From assembly GCA_024401395.1 (NCBI GenBank), contig JAKSLD010000010.1:53440-117439 (forward strand): a stretch of 64,000 nt of DNA, written 5' to 3'. The position numbers and the translations under genes were made by a program. Under the pieces are notes generated by a model. The model was not told the origin of the DNA. It did not search any database and saw only the letters and a list, made by a program, of their open reading frames with translations. The stretch comes from Bacteroidales bacterium. Lineage in GTDB: Bacteria > Bacteroidota > Bacteroidia > Bacteroidales > Marinilabiliaceae. Shown piece by piece: positions 1-11,530 of the stretch. Numbering within the stretch: position 1 is the stretch's first letter; each line of letters opens with the position of its first letter.

Positions 1-2
1 AC

Positions 3-521
3 AAGAAAGGCATCAAGGTGCGAATAATTACAGATAATCACAAGATGCACGATGCTGGATCGCAGATAAAGGCTATGGCAAGAGAAGGAATCAGTGTCAA
101 GATAGACAACTCAAAGTACCATATGCACAATAAGTTCGGTATAATTGACGGTCGTATATCATTTACGGGTAGTTATAATTGGACTTATACTGCTCAGCAA
201 TATAATCAGGAAAATCTTATAATAACTACCAATTATACGATTGTCCATAAGTTTATGGATGAGTTTTCCCAATTATGGGAGTCGATGTATTGGTTGAGAG
301 TTCAGATAAACAAAAAGGCAGACAGGTCGGCCAAGAGGAGAGAAACGAAGAAATTCCTCAAGAATATTGGGGAAGAGATAAGTGCAGAAGAAGAGGCAAA
401 AGCAGTAGTTAGAGATGAGAACGAAGATTTTCCGAATGTAGATCCTTTTGATCCAGAAGACTATTTAGTTCCAGACGCTGACCCACACTTGAATCTGCCA
501 AAGCCGACATATGAGAAATAG
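3..521 (+). CDS. Phospholipase D-like (PLDc) protein, C-terminal part
   Basis: The reading frame is open from the window edge, so this is the 3' part of a longer gene. The visible part holds one HKD motif, HNKFGIID (H-x-K-x4-D), followed by GSYNWT, the usual continuation in PLDc_2 domains. Such domains cleave or transfer phosphodiesters and need two HKD motifs, so the other copy should lie upstream or come from a dimer. The C-terminal tail is rich in Lys and Glu and has no recognised domain. Its end overlaps the next gene by 11 bases, suggesting cotranscription with a RecD-like helicase. Substrate (lipid or nucleic acid) cannot be told from sequence; the helicase neighbour makes a nuclease role plausible, which is inference. 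Confidence 0.75.
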   Translation, partial: KKGIKVRIITDNHKMHDAGSQIKAMAREGISVKIDNSKYHMHNKFGIIDGRISFTGSYNWTYTAQQYNQENLIITTNYTIVHKFMDEFSQLWESMYWLRVQINKKADRSAKRRETKKFLKNIGEEISAEEEAKAVVRDENEDFPNVDPFDPEDYLVPDADPHLNLPKPTYEK

Positions 522-1968
522 GGTAGCGCAAGGGTTAGAATCGCGTATGCCATTTACGCCTACGCCCTCCCAGAGAGAAGCGTTGCTACACATATCAGAT
601 TTTCTGCTCTCTACAGAAGCGAATAATACACTGGTAATCAATGGTTATGCTGGTACGGGTAAGACAGCTATACTAAAAGCGCTATGCGATATAGCGTCGG
701 AGGGAGGCTATAAGCTAATATTGATGGCGCCCACTGGCAGGGCAGCGAAGGTACTCTCCAATGCTACGGGGAGGCCAGCTATGACCATACACCGTACTAT
801 ATACAGGCAAGAATCAAATTCGTTCGATGCGCATTTCGGGTTAGGATTCAATGGATTCCAACATTCGTTATTCATTGTGGATGAGGCATCGATGATAGGC
901 GACAACTATTCAGGAGAGACAGAATTTGGCAGCGGTCGGCTATTGACAGATTTAGTCGGGTATGTTTTTTCGCACGAAGCATCGAGACTTTTACTTGTTG
1001 GGGATCCGGCCCAGTTGCCACCAGTTGGGGCAGACAAATCGCCCGCCCTTGATGAAGGATTACTTAAGTCGTTGGGTCTCAACGTAGATTCAGTTTGGCT
1101 GACAGACGTAGTGAGACAAGAGCAAGACAGTCTTATTCTATCCAATGCGCTCAGTATCAGAAATATAATAGAAAGAGACGAGCCGGTGCTGCCACAATAT
1201 CCAAAATTGGTAGAAAACAAGAAACTAGACGTAGAGAGAGTGTCCGGGGCAGAACTGATAGAGACACTTACGTCGGCATACGACTATTACGGTACAGAAA
1301 ATGTGCTAGTAGTGACACGTTCCAATAAGAGAGCTACAAGATTCAATCAAGGCATAAGAGGCCAGGTGCTGATGTCGGACGAGCAGATTTCCCGTGGAGA
1401 TATGCTCCTAGTAGCGAAGAACAACTATATGTGGCTATCGCGTATGGCAGCGGCAGACAATCCCGACCAGCCATTGACATATAAGAAAGGAGACGACTTC
1501 ATAGCCAATGGCGATATAGCACAAGTGGTGCGAGTGAGGGGGTACAAAGAGATGTACGGACTCAAATTTGCAGATGTGCTGTTGAGGTTTGCAGACCATG
1601 ATGGGGTAGATATAGATCTGAGGATACTTATGGACTGTCTTTCGTCCGAGTTGCCCAAGTTGACTACCGAAGATGAGAGGCAGCTATTTTCGATGGTAGA
1701 AGAAGATTATTCAGATATCAGAGACCAGAGAAAGAGGTATAATGCGATACGCAATGACGAGTGGTTCAATGCGTTGCAAGTAAAGTTTGCATACGCTGTT
1801 ACCTGTCATAAGGCACAAGGCGGTCAGTGGGACTGCGTATTCATAGATATAGGCTATGTGCCAGAAGAGACAGTAGACAAGTCGTTTCTGCAGTGGTTGT
1901 ATACCGCATTGACAAGAGCAACGCAAAAAGTGTATCTGGTGAATTTTCCAGATGCGTTCTTTGATTAA
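511..1968 (+). CDS. RecD/Dda-like superfamily 1 DNA helicase
   Basis: An ATP-dependent DNA helicase of the RecD-like group. Visible motifs: Q-motif region TPSQREAL, Walker A GYAGTGKT at residues 45-52, motif Ia APTGRAAK, Walker B LFIVDEASMI, GDPAQLPPVG (motif III), and the C-terminal UvrD_C_2 signature FAYAVTCHKAQGGQWD followed by YTALTRA. The length (485) fits the stand-alone RecD-like helicase common in Bacteroidales rather than the RecBCD subunit. The first ATG overlaps the PLD gene by 11 bases; an alternative ATG at 550 gives MPFTPTPS, close to where the conserved part begins, and may be the true start. Its 3' end overlaps the acyltransferase gene by 17 bases. Confidence 0.88.
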   Translation: MRNRVAQGLESRMPFTPTPSQREALLHISDFLLSTEANNTLVINGYAGTGKTAILKALCDIASEGGYKLILMAPTGRAAKVLSNATGRPAMTIHRTIYRQESNSFDAHFGLGFNGFQHSLFIVDEASMIGDNYSGETEFGSGRLLTDLVGYVFSHEASRLLLVGDPAQLPPVGADKSPALDEGLLKSLGLNVDSVWLTDVVRQEQDSLILSNALSIRNIIERDEPVLPQYPKLVENKKLDVERVSGAELIETLTSAYDYYGTENVLVVTRSNKRATRFNQGIRGQVLMSDEQISRGDMLLVAKNNYMWLSRMAAADNPDQPLTYKKGDDFIANGDIAQVVRVRGYKEMYGLKFADVLLRFADHDGVDIDLRILMDCLSSELPKLTTEDERQLFSMVEEDYSDIRDQRKRYNAIRNDEWFNALQVKFAYAVTCHKAQGGQWDCVFIDIGYVPEETVDKSFLQWLYTALTRATQKVYLVNFPDAFFD

Positions 1969-3190
1969 AAGGTATCAGGATAAAAGTAATATAGATAATA
2001 TATGGCGAATAAAGGGTATTTTTTATTCAAAACCTAGATATGAGATATTAGACGGGTTGCGAGGAGTTGCTGCTATGATGGTGGTAGCCTTTCACCTGTT
2101 TGAGACATATAATGCCCAGATAGGCACACAGATAATCAATCACGGCTATCTGGCTGTTGATTTTTTCTTTCTGCTTTCAGGATTTGTGATAGGGTATGCC
2201 TACGATGAGAGGTGGAAAGAGAATAAGTTGACCATATGGGGATTCTTCAAAAGACGATTAGTGAGACTACATCCAATGGTAATAGCCGGTACGGTTGTCG
2301 GGATGATGCTATTCTATTTTGGAGATTGCGAGTTGTTCAGCCTTGTGCATCAGACAAAATGGTACACACTACTAGGCATGGCATTATTAGGGATGCTGAT
2401 GATACCTGTATTGCCAAGTATGGATATCAGAGGATGGGAAGAAAATTATCCTATAAACGGTCCACAGTGGTCGCTGATGTTTGAGTATATGGCCAATATA
2501 ATATATGCTTTTGTGTTAAGGTACCTTCCGAAAGCAGCTATTATGGTGCTGGTGGCTATTGCGGCAGTATTTACTATAGATTTAGGCTTAGGACTAAATC
2601 TGCTAGGAGATTTTCCGGTGATAACATCTCCTGATGGATCGACCAGTATAGATTACCAGGGCAATTTCATAGGCGGTTGGGGTATTCAAGGCTGGCAATG
2701 GCATGTGGGATTAGTAAGGCTCTCATTCCCATTCCTTGCCGGGTATCTATTGTCCAAATATAGGAATCACATAAATATCAGTGGAGGATTCTGGTGGTGT
2801 ACGCTGCTATTGGTAATACTCATGTCGTTACCACAATTCGGAAGAGGAGAAACCGCTATATATAATGGTATATATGAAACAATAGTTGTTATATTGATAT
2901 TCCCATTGATTGTTTCTATGGGAGCGGGAAGCGTCATAAAAGGCAAGAAATCGCGAGCTATATGTACATTTTTAGGAGAGATATCATATCCTCTGTATAT
3001 TACTCATTATGGATTAGCTTATATGCAGATAGCGTGGGCGGAAGCACATCCAGACGTGCCAGCCGGGACACACGCGATTCTAGGAGTGCTATTGTTCTTC
3101 CTTGCGATAGGAATAGCTTATGGTATATTGAAGCTATATGATTTGCCATTGAGAAAGTGGCTGACAGATAATTGGCTGAAGAAAAACTAA
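1952..3190 (+). CDS. Membrane acyltransferase family 3 (OafA/YrhL-like)
   Basis: A polytopic inner-membrane O-acyltransferase that would acetylate or acylate a surface sugar. The N-terminal signature RYEILDGLRGVAAMMVVAFH contains the conserved Arg-Gly-Ala region and His of Acyltransferase_3, followed by FFLLSGFVIGYAY and FFKRRLVRLHP. About ten hydrophobic segments spread over residues 40-395, and the C-terminal EISYPLYITHYG motif is also typical. The start at 1952 lies inside the end of the helicase gene (17-base overlap); the conserved domain starts near residue 29, so no much later start is possible. The acceptor is unknown, as there are no polysaccharide genes nearby. Confidence 0.88.
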   Translation: MRSLIKRYQDKSNIDNIWRIKGIFYSKPRYEILDGLRGVAAMMVVAFHLFETYNAQIGTQIINHGYLAVDFFFLLSGFVIGYAYDERWKENKLTIWGFFKRRLVRLHPMVIAGTVVGMMLFYFGDCELFSLVHQTKWYTLLGMALLGMLMIPVLPSMDIRGWEENYPINGPQWSLMFEYMANIIYAFVLRYLPKAAIMVLVAIAAVFTIDLGLGLNLLGDFPVITSPDGSTSIDYQGNFIGGWGIQGWQWHVGLVRLSFPFLAGYLLSKYRNHINISGGFWWCTLLLVILMSLPQFGRGETAIYNGIYETIVVILIFPLIVSMGAGSVIKGKKSRAICTFLGEISYPLYITHYGLAYMQIAWAEAHPDVPAGTHAILGVLLFFLAIGIAYGILKLYDLPLRKWLTDNWLKKN

Positions 3191-3225
3191 AGATAAGGTA
3201 GTATTGATAGACGACGCGAAGGTAG

Positions 3226-3310
3226 TCTCTGTATTAAGAGAGCGTTAAGAGAGCGTAGTAAGAGTGTTAAGAGAAAGTAAGGCGGGTTTGGGGTTATGAT
3301 TTTTATAAGA
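3226..3310 (+). repeat. 11-bp tandem repeat element, family C, copy 1
   Basis: Head TCTCTGTATTAAGAGAGC is followed by 11-bp units of GTTAAGAGAGC type (the third diverged), then a tail ending GGGGTTATGATTTTTATAAG. Head and tail recur at 43691-43772; the head recurs at 19521 and, inverted, at 57236. It lies between the acyltransferase gene and the convergent minus-strand genes. Confidence 0.8.
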
Positions 3311-3356
3311 GGGGAAGCACACTAAAAGCGACGTGACAAGTTGAGATGAAATAGAT

Positions 3357-3388
3357 AGGAGCTATCCGAGAAGTATCGGGTAGCTCCT
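3357..3388. terminator. Bidirectional hairpin between convergent genes
   Basis: A 13-bp stem (AGGAGCTATCCGA with TCGGGTAGCTCCT, one G-U pair) closes a 6-base loop. It lies between the plus-strand acyltransferase gene and the convergent minus-strand gene. There is no clean T-run on either side, so its use as a terminator is inferred from position and stem strength. Confidence 0.55.
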
Positions 3389-3417
3389 TAAGTATATCTA
3401 TCGAAACAAATCCGTGA

Positions 3418-3606
3418 TTAGTATTTGGTGAAATTGTATTTGTCGCGGAGGGCTTGCTTGTCGGCCTCTGGGAGAGAGGTAAAGTAGCCTTTCCAGCCTG
3501 GGCAGAAGTTGATATGCCATCGCCAGAAGCGGCCGAGAAGTGATTTAGGGTTCTTTTCAAAATTTGCGCGAAGCTTACAGTTTGCGCATGGCTTTGTGTT
3601 TTCCAT
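3418..3606 (-). CDS. Small conserved cysteine-containing Bacteroidales protein
   Basis: A 62-residue protein starting MENTKPCANCKLRA with a CxxC pair at residues 7-10, then a Trp/His-rich stretch GRFWRWHINFCPGWKGYF with a third Cys. I recognise it as a small protein kept in many Bacteroidales, but no function is known to me. The cysteines and histidine could bind a metal, which is speculation. It is the last gene of a minus-strand cluster, 48 bases after the small membrane protein gene that follows glutathione peroxidase. A different-frame open stretch over the same bases (3303-3560) has no family resemblance. Confidence 0.75.
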   Translation of the reverse strand: MENTKPCANCKLRANFEKNPKSLLGRFWRWHINFCPGWKGYFTSLPEADKQALRDKYNFTKY

Positions 3607-3654
3607 AACTTGTTGTTGTTTTTGGCAAAATGAGTCGTGATTGCCTTTTTATTG

Positions 3655-3903
3655 TTATTTGAACTTGTTTTTCAAGCGTTTGATACCTTCTACACCCAGG
3701 ATAGTCAACCCTCCGTACTGGCAAGTCTTAGCCAATCCGAAGAGGATTACCCATAAGACACCTTTGACAGATGTGCTGATGGGGAGTGCCAGTTGCGCAA
3801 AAGAGAGAATATAAAAAGGTATGCAACAGAGCAACACTATCATTCCTGTGCGGAAAGACAGAGTGCTGAGCCATTGTTTTACTTTTTGGAATAATTGCTT
3901 CAT
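3655..3903 (-). CDS. Small inner-membrane protein
   Basis: An 82-residue protein with two clear hydrophobic segments (about residues 18-37 and 47-72), an N-terminal basic amphipathic start and a basic tail (KRLKNKFK). The sequence PFYILSFAQLALPIS and KTCQYGGLTILGVEGIKRL look like a small conserved Bacteroidales membrane protein of unknown role. Its ATG overlaps the stop of the glutathione peroxidase gene by one base (TAATG), which implies translational coupling. No catalytic motif is visible. Confidence 0.75.
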   Translation of the reverse strand: MKQLFQKVKQWLSTLSFRTGMIVLLCCIPFYILSFAQLALPISTSVKGVLWVILFGLAKTCQYGGLTILGVEGIKRLKNKFK

Positions 3904-4505
3904 TACAAGAGAGCCTCGATAGCAGGTGCAAGAACTTCCTTAGTAGCTGTCGGCTCAAAACGAGCTACGACATTACCCTCTCTGTCGATGAGGAACTTAG
4001 TGAAATTCCACTTGATGTCAGGTTTACTTGTGTAGTTCGCATCAGCCTTACTGAACATATCGTGGAGGATATTAGTCAGAGGGTGATTAGGGTCGAAGCC
4101 AGCGAAGCCCTTCTGAGACTTGAGGTAGGTGTAGAGAGGCTGTTCGTTTTCTCCGTTTACCTCAATTTTCTTGAAGCGAGGGAACTGAGTATTGAAGCGA
4201 AGAGTGCAGAACTCGTGGATCTCCTCATCGGTACCTGGAGCCTGAGCGCCGAACTGGTTGCAAGGGAAATCGAGAATCTCGAGACCCTTAGCAGCGTAAG
4301 AATCATAGAGCGAGTCAAGGTCGTTGTATTGAGGAGTGAATCCGCAAGCTGTAGCGGTATTCACGATGAGCATCACCTTGCCCTTGTACTGAGCAAGCTG
4401 GATGTCGTTGCCCTTGTTGTCCTTCACTGTGAAGTCGTAGATGGAATTCTGTGCCATAACGTTAATTGATAGGTATGTAAATAATATTATTAGTAAATGT
4501 CTCAT
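3903..4505 (-). CDS. Exported glutathione peroxidase family protein
   Basis: A thiol peroxidase of the glutathione peroxidase (BtuE/GPx) family that reduces hydrogen peroxide or lipid peroxides, probably using thioredoxin-like donors. The first 18 residues form a signal peptide ending VMAQ, so it acts outside the cytoplasm. The catalytic set is present: peroxidatic Cys54 in NTATACGF, Gln in DFPCNQFGAQ with the usual second Cys, and Trp-Asn in KWNFTKFL. The length of 200 fits the family with a signal. It heads, or is second in, a minus-strand cluster with small membrane proteins on both sides. Confidence 0.92.
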   Translation of the reverse strand: MRHLLIILFTYLSINVMAQNSIYDFTVKDNKGNDIQLAQYKGKVMLIVNTATACGFTPQYNDLDSLYDSYAAKGLEILDFPCNQFGAQAPGTDEEIHEFCTLRFNTQFPRFKKIEVNGENEQPLYTYLKSQKGFAGFDPNHPLTNILHDMFSKADANYTSKPDIKWNFTKFLIDREGNVVARFEPTATKEVLAPAIEALL

Positions 4506-4579
4506 TTAGATCAGATTATTGAGTTATAGAACCATATTGATGTCGCTTGGAGTATATCCCAAGCAATAGAGGATTGCTA

Positions 4580-4708
4580 CTAGGGCGAACATCCGAAGAT
4601 ATCAGGCATCAGCCAGTTCCACAAGAGCTTTACCAGCCAACCGAACAGAGCGGCGAAAGCTACGAAGCAGACAGGTACGAAGACCAAGTGTTTCTGAAAT
4701 AACGTCAT
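4580..4708 (-). CDS. 42-residue membrane protein, possibly frameshifted
   Basis: A short frame beginning MTLFQKHLVFVPVCFVAF, with one hydrophobic segment and WLVKLLWNWLMPDIFG, which resembles the N-terminus of small Bacteroidales membrane proteins that usually run 60 residues or more. Here the frame stops right after IFGCSP. Another frame of the same strand continues with a hydrophobic stretch (MFALVAILYCLGY), so a frameshift or natural truncation is possible. It lies 74 bases upstream of the glutathione peroxidase gene on the same strand, so it may be the first gene of that operon. Confidence 0.45.
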   Translation of the reverse strand: MTLFQKHLVFVPVCFVAFAALFGWLVKLLWNWLMPDIFGCSP

Positions 4709-4792
4709 AAATGTAAGTTTGTTTTCAACCTTCTACGTGTATAGACAATTAAGGGAGAAAAATATTTTATGGGAGAACAAAAAAAGATGTAT

Positions 4793-4800
4793 TATTTTTG
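4793..4800 (+). promoter_or_regulatory. -7 promoter element for the FKBP gene
   Basis: TATTTTTG fits the Bacteroidota -7 consensus TAnnTTTG, 60 bases before the FKBP start. No good TTTG is seen 19-21 bases upstream, so this is a moderate call. Confidence 0.5.
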
Positions 4801-4859
4801 CGGAATATATGAATAGTGCTGATTATACGCACTATGGAGTTTAAATAAATCATCAAATT

Positions 4860-5342
4860 ATGATCAAATATCTATTTTTTATAGCTGCATTGGCTGTTGG
4901 TATTCTTTCTTTTACATCATGTTCAAAAGAAGAAGAATTGCCAAATTACGAAGAGATGTTGAAGGAAGGGTTGACGTATTTATCAGAGAATGCGGAACGC
5001 GAAGGCATTGTGGTCACAGAAACAGGGCTTCAGTATGAGGTATTGAGAGAAGGGAAAGAAGATGGAAAGACACCTAAGATTTATGATAAAGTACGTTGTC
5101 ATTATACAGGTACGTTTATAGACGGAAAGGTTTTTGATTCCAGTTATGAATCGGGAAATCCTATAGTTTTTTCGGTAAGTGGTGTAATCTCAGGATGGAC
5201 AGAGGGGCTACAGTATATGAAAGAAGGTGCCAAGTACAAATTTTACATACCATATTATTTAGGGTATGGACCGATGGGTTATGCTTCTATTCCTCCATAT
5301 TCTACATTGATTTTTGAAGTAGAGTTGCTAGAGGTATTGTAA
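4860..5342 (+). CDS. FKBP-type peptidyl-prolyl isomerase lipoprotein
   Basis: A protein-folding isomerase acting in the periplasm or at the outer membrane. Residues 1-20 form a lipoprotein signal with lipobox FTSC (Cys21). A short helical linker is followed by an FKBP domain (about residues 55-160): LQYEVLREGKEDGKTP, VRCHYTGTFIDGKVFDSS, ISGWTEGLQYMKEGAKYKFY and YIPYYLGYG with the usual aromatic pocket residues. At 160 residues it is a single-domain FKBP without the FkpA dimerisation arm. It is followed by GH2 genes on the same strand but with an 84-base gap, so it may be transcribed alone. Confidence 0.9.
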   Translation: MIKYLFFIAALAVGILSFTSCSKEEELPNYEEMLKEGLTYLSENAEREGIVVTETGLQYEVLREGKEDGKTPKIYDKVRCHYTGTFIDGKVFDSSYESGNPIVFSVSGVISGWTEGLQYMKEGAKYKFYIPYYLGYGPMGYASIPPYSTLIFEVELLEVL

Positions 5343-5426
5343 TCGAAAAAAAAATATTTTTGAGAAATAAGAAAGCGCATATCCTTGGTCGGGAGTAGTA
5401 TATTCGCGATATAAATATCATTAAAA

Positions 5427-7229
5427 ATGAAACATTCGTACACCTTTTTCCTATTGTTCACACTATTGTCGGTTTCAATCTATGGACAAGAAATCGGGTT
5501 GTTAGGCAATATTTATGGTCGACAACACGTTACTTCGCTCAATGGCAAGTGGCGTTATATTGTTGATGTTCAAGAGCGAGGTTTCTATGATTACAGAATG
5601 AATGAGACTCCATGGGGATTCTTTCAAGATGCGCACCAGAAGTCGCCTATTGAGCTTGTGGAGTATAATTTCGATACCAGCAAGCAGATGGATATACCTG
5701 GAGACTGGAATACACAAGATAATCAGCTGTTTTTCTATGAGGGGACTGTATGGTTCCGCAGGCTGTTTGATATGAAGCCAGAGGCAGGTAAGCGATACGT
5801 ACTCTATTTCGGTGCTGTCAACTATGAGGCTGTGGTGTATGTGAATGGGAAGAAGATGGGGACACATAGAGGAGGCTTTACCCCATTCAACTACGATATT
5901 ACTGAGGCATTGAAAGATGGTCAGAATAATGTGATAGTAAAGGTAGACAATAAGCGTCACAAGAGTGATATACCTACCAATATATACGACTGGTGGAATT
6001 ACGGAGGAATAACGCGAGACGTGATGATAGCTGAAGTAGGGGAGACCTATGTGAACGACTACAGTCTGCAACTAGACAAGAAAGACTGGCAGAGGCTGAC
6101 AGGTTGGGTAAAATTGAATGAGAAAGAGGCAGGAAGAGAGATAAGGGTTAGCATCCCAGAGTTGAAGGTAGAGCAAAAGCTGACTACCGATGCTGAGGGT
6201 AGGGTAAATATCAACATTAAGGCAAAGCCTGCATTATGGTCGCCTGAGAATCCAAAGCTATATGACATAAGTATTGTATGTGGAGATGAGGAGATAACAG
6301 ACCAGATAGGCTTCCGTTGTATCAGCACTGAAGGCAAGAAGATAATGCTCAATGGTAAGCAGCTATTCCTTAGGGGAGTGAGCATACATGAGGAGGCTCC
6401 ATATACACAAGGTCGCGCACATACAGCAGAACAGGCTCATATTCTGCTCTCATGGGCTAAAGAGATGGGCTGTAACTATGTGAGACTTGCGCATTATCCA
6501 CATAACGAACTCGCTGTCAGAGAGGCAGAGAAGATGGGCATAATGGTATGGAGCGAGATACCTGTCTATTGGACTATCGACTGGACAAATGAGGATACAT
6601 ACAACAATGTTCAGCGCCAGCTTAATGATATGATTTGCAGAGACAAGAATCGTGCTGCGGTAATAATATGGAGTATAGCAAATGAGACACCCCATAGTGA
6701 AGCGCGAGATAAATTCCTTGGAAATCTGGCTACGTATGCACGAACGCAAGATGATAGTAGATTGATTTCTATGGCTATGGAGGTTACTTCTGCCAGCAAT
6801 TTCCATAATGTGCTGCGTGACAATATGAACAAATATGTGGATGTGGTTAGTTTCAATCAGTATGTCGGCTGGTACAGAGATACCCAAGATGCCGAGAAGA
6901 TGACTTGGGAAATACCATATGAGAAGCCAGTCATAATCAGTGAATTTGGCGGTGGCGCACTAGCTGGTTGGCATGCAGATAAATGGACAAGATTCAGTGA
7001 GGAGTTCCAAGAGAACCTATATGTTGAGAACCTGAAGATGCTAGACAAGATAGAAGGGTTGTCGGGATTGTCGCCTTGGATATTGGTTGATTTCCATTCG
7101 CCTGCCCGATATCTGCCCGATGTGCAGGACTACTACAACAGAAAGGGACTTATTTCTAGCAGTGGAGAGAAGAAAAAGGCATATTTCGTGATGAAGAGAT
7201 ATTATGATGAAAAGAAAAAATTACGATGA
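5427..7229 (+). CDS. Exported GH2 glycosidase (beta-glucuronidase/galactosidase type)
   Basis: A secreted retaining glycoside hydrolase family 2 enzyme of 600 residues. After a signal peptide (ending SIYGQ), domains run in GH2 order: sugar-binding jelly roll (about 35-205, ending NYGGITRDVMI), immunoglobulin-like sandwich (about 205-300), TIM barrel (about 300-590). Catalytic residues are Glu420 (acid/base, in IIWSIANETPH) and Glu506 (nucleophile, in PVIISEFGGGA). The NYGGITRDV and IIWSIANE patterns are closest to beta-glucuronidases and short beta-galactosidases; the sugar cannot be assigned. The TGA stop lies inside the head of a family A repeat at 7215, so the last residues are encoded by the repeat. 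Confidence 0.9.
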   Translation: MKHSYTFFLLFTLLSVSIYGQEIGLLGNIYGRQHVTSLNGKWRYIVDVQERGFYDYRMNETPWGFFQDAHQKSPIELVEYNFDTSKQMDIPGDWNTQDNQLFFYEGTVWFRRLFDMKPEAGKRYVLYFGAVNYEAVVYVNGKKMGTHRGGFTPFNYDITEALKDGQNNVIVKVDNKRHKSDIPTNIYDWWNYGGITRDVMIAEVGETYVNDYSLQLDKKDWQRLTGWVKLNEKEAGREIRVSIPELKVEQKLTTDAEGRVNINIKAKPALWSPENPKLYDISIVCGDEEITDQIGFRCISTEGKKIMLNGKQLFLRGVSIHEEAPYTQGRAHTAEQAHILLSWAKEMGCNYVRLAHYPHNELAVREAEKMGIMVWSEIPVYWTIDWTNEDTYNNVQRQLNDMICRDKNRAAVIIWSIANETPHSEARDKFLGNLATYARTQDDSRLISMAMEVTSASNFHNVLRDNMNKYVDVVSFNQYVGWYRDTQDAEKMTWEIPYEKPVIISEFGGGALAGWHADKWTRFSEEFQENLYVENLKMLDKIEGLSGLSPWILVDFHSPARYLPDVQDYYNRKGLISSSGEKKKAYFVMKRYYDEKKKLR

Positions 7230-7285
7230 ACAAGGGTGCTGTGTAGGTATAGCGTAGGTATAGTATAGGAGTAGTATAGGAGTAG
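7215..7285 (+). repeat. 11-bp tandem repeat element, family A, copy 1
   Basis: Head AAAAAATTACGATGAACAAG then GGTGCTG, followed by four exact 11-bp units (7242-7285): TGTAGGTATAG, CGTAGGTATAG and two TATAGGAGTAG. The same head plus unit array is found at 29233 and, inverted, at 61665. The GH2 stop codon (7227-7229) is inside the head. Confidence 0.85.
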
Positions 7286-7338
7286 GCGTGGCCTCTGAAG
7301 AAAAGGGCATTGGGCACTACTATTTTATATAAAAAATG

Positions 7339-7346
7339 TATCTTTG
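7339..7346 (+). promoter_or_regulatory. -7 promoter element of the large GH2 gene
   Basis: TATCTTTG matches TAnnTTTG and lies 29 bases before the ATG at 7375. It shows that this GH2 gene has its own promoter just downstream of repeat A1. No clear -33 TTTG is visible at the right distance. Confidence 0.6.
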
Positions 7347-7371
7347 CCCTTGTAACACAATAAAATTTTAG

Positions 7372-11118
<3,747 letters not shown>

Positions 11119-11150
11119 TCCTACTAGGAGAAGTGCCAGACTAAGATATT

Positions 11151-11194
11151 AAGGTACTGATAATTCTGTTATTTCAGAATTATCAGTACCTTTG
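11151..11194 (+). promoter_or_regulatory. Operator palindrome overlapping the toxin-antitoxin promoter
   Basis: A perfect 18-bp inverted repeat (left arm 11151-11168, AAGGTACTGATAATTCTG; 6-base loop; right arm 11175-11192). The right arm contains most of TACCTTTG (11187-11194), a full match to the -7 element TAnnTTTG. This is what an autoregulated toxin-antitoxin operator should look like. The same stem could also act as a terminator for the GH2 gene ending at 11118. Confidence 0.75.
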
Positions 11195-11236
11195 TGTATT
11201 ATAGAAAGCTACATATTAATTTAAACGCACATTATT

Positions 11237-11530
11237 ATGGCAAAAAAGAGATACATCATATCAGACGAAGAGCAACAGAAGGTTTCAGAACCTGTTGCAG
11301 ATTATGCAAGCGCAATGACTACACCTATTCCAGCGCAGATTACGGTCAACATTGAAGATGCCTCGATGCTGAAAGAGATAAAGCGTGCCATTAGTATGAT
11401 ACGAGGAGTCGTGAGCGTCGAAAAGAGTCCAGCCATGAAGTCGTATGAACGAGCCCGTGCCGATGTGAAGGCAGGGAGAGTGGTAGAGTGTATGGATAAA
11501 GAAGATTTCTTTGCAAAACTAGGACTCTAA
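11237..11530 (+). CDS. Antitoxin of a YafQ-type toxin-antitoxin pair
   Basis: A 97-residue protein directly upstream of a YafQ-family toxin and overlapping it by one base (TAATG). The order antitoxin then toxin, coupled translation and the upstream palindrome fit a type II module. The sequence (MAKKRYIISDEEQQKV, then a conserved stretch IKRAISMIRGVVSVEKS) is not a classic RelB/DinJ by eye but resembles antitoxins found with YafQ in Bacteroidales. The C-terminal part would wrap the toxin; the N-terminal or middle part would bind the palindrome, which is inference. Confidence 0.8.
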   Translation: MAKKRYIISDEEQQKVSEPVADYASAMTTPIPAQITVNIEDASMLKEIKRAISMIRGVVSVEKSPAMKSYERARADVKAGRVVECMDKEDFFAKLGL

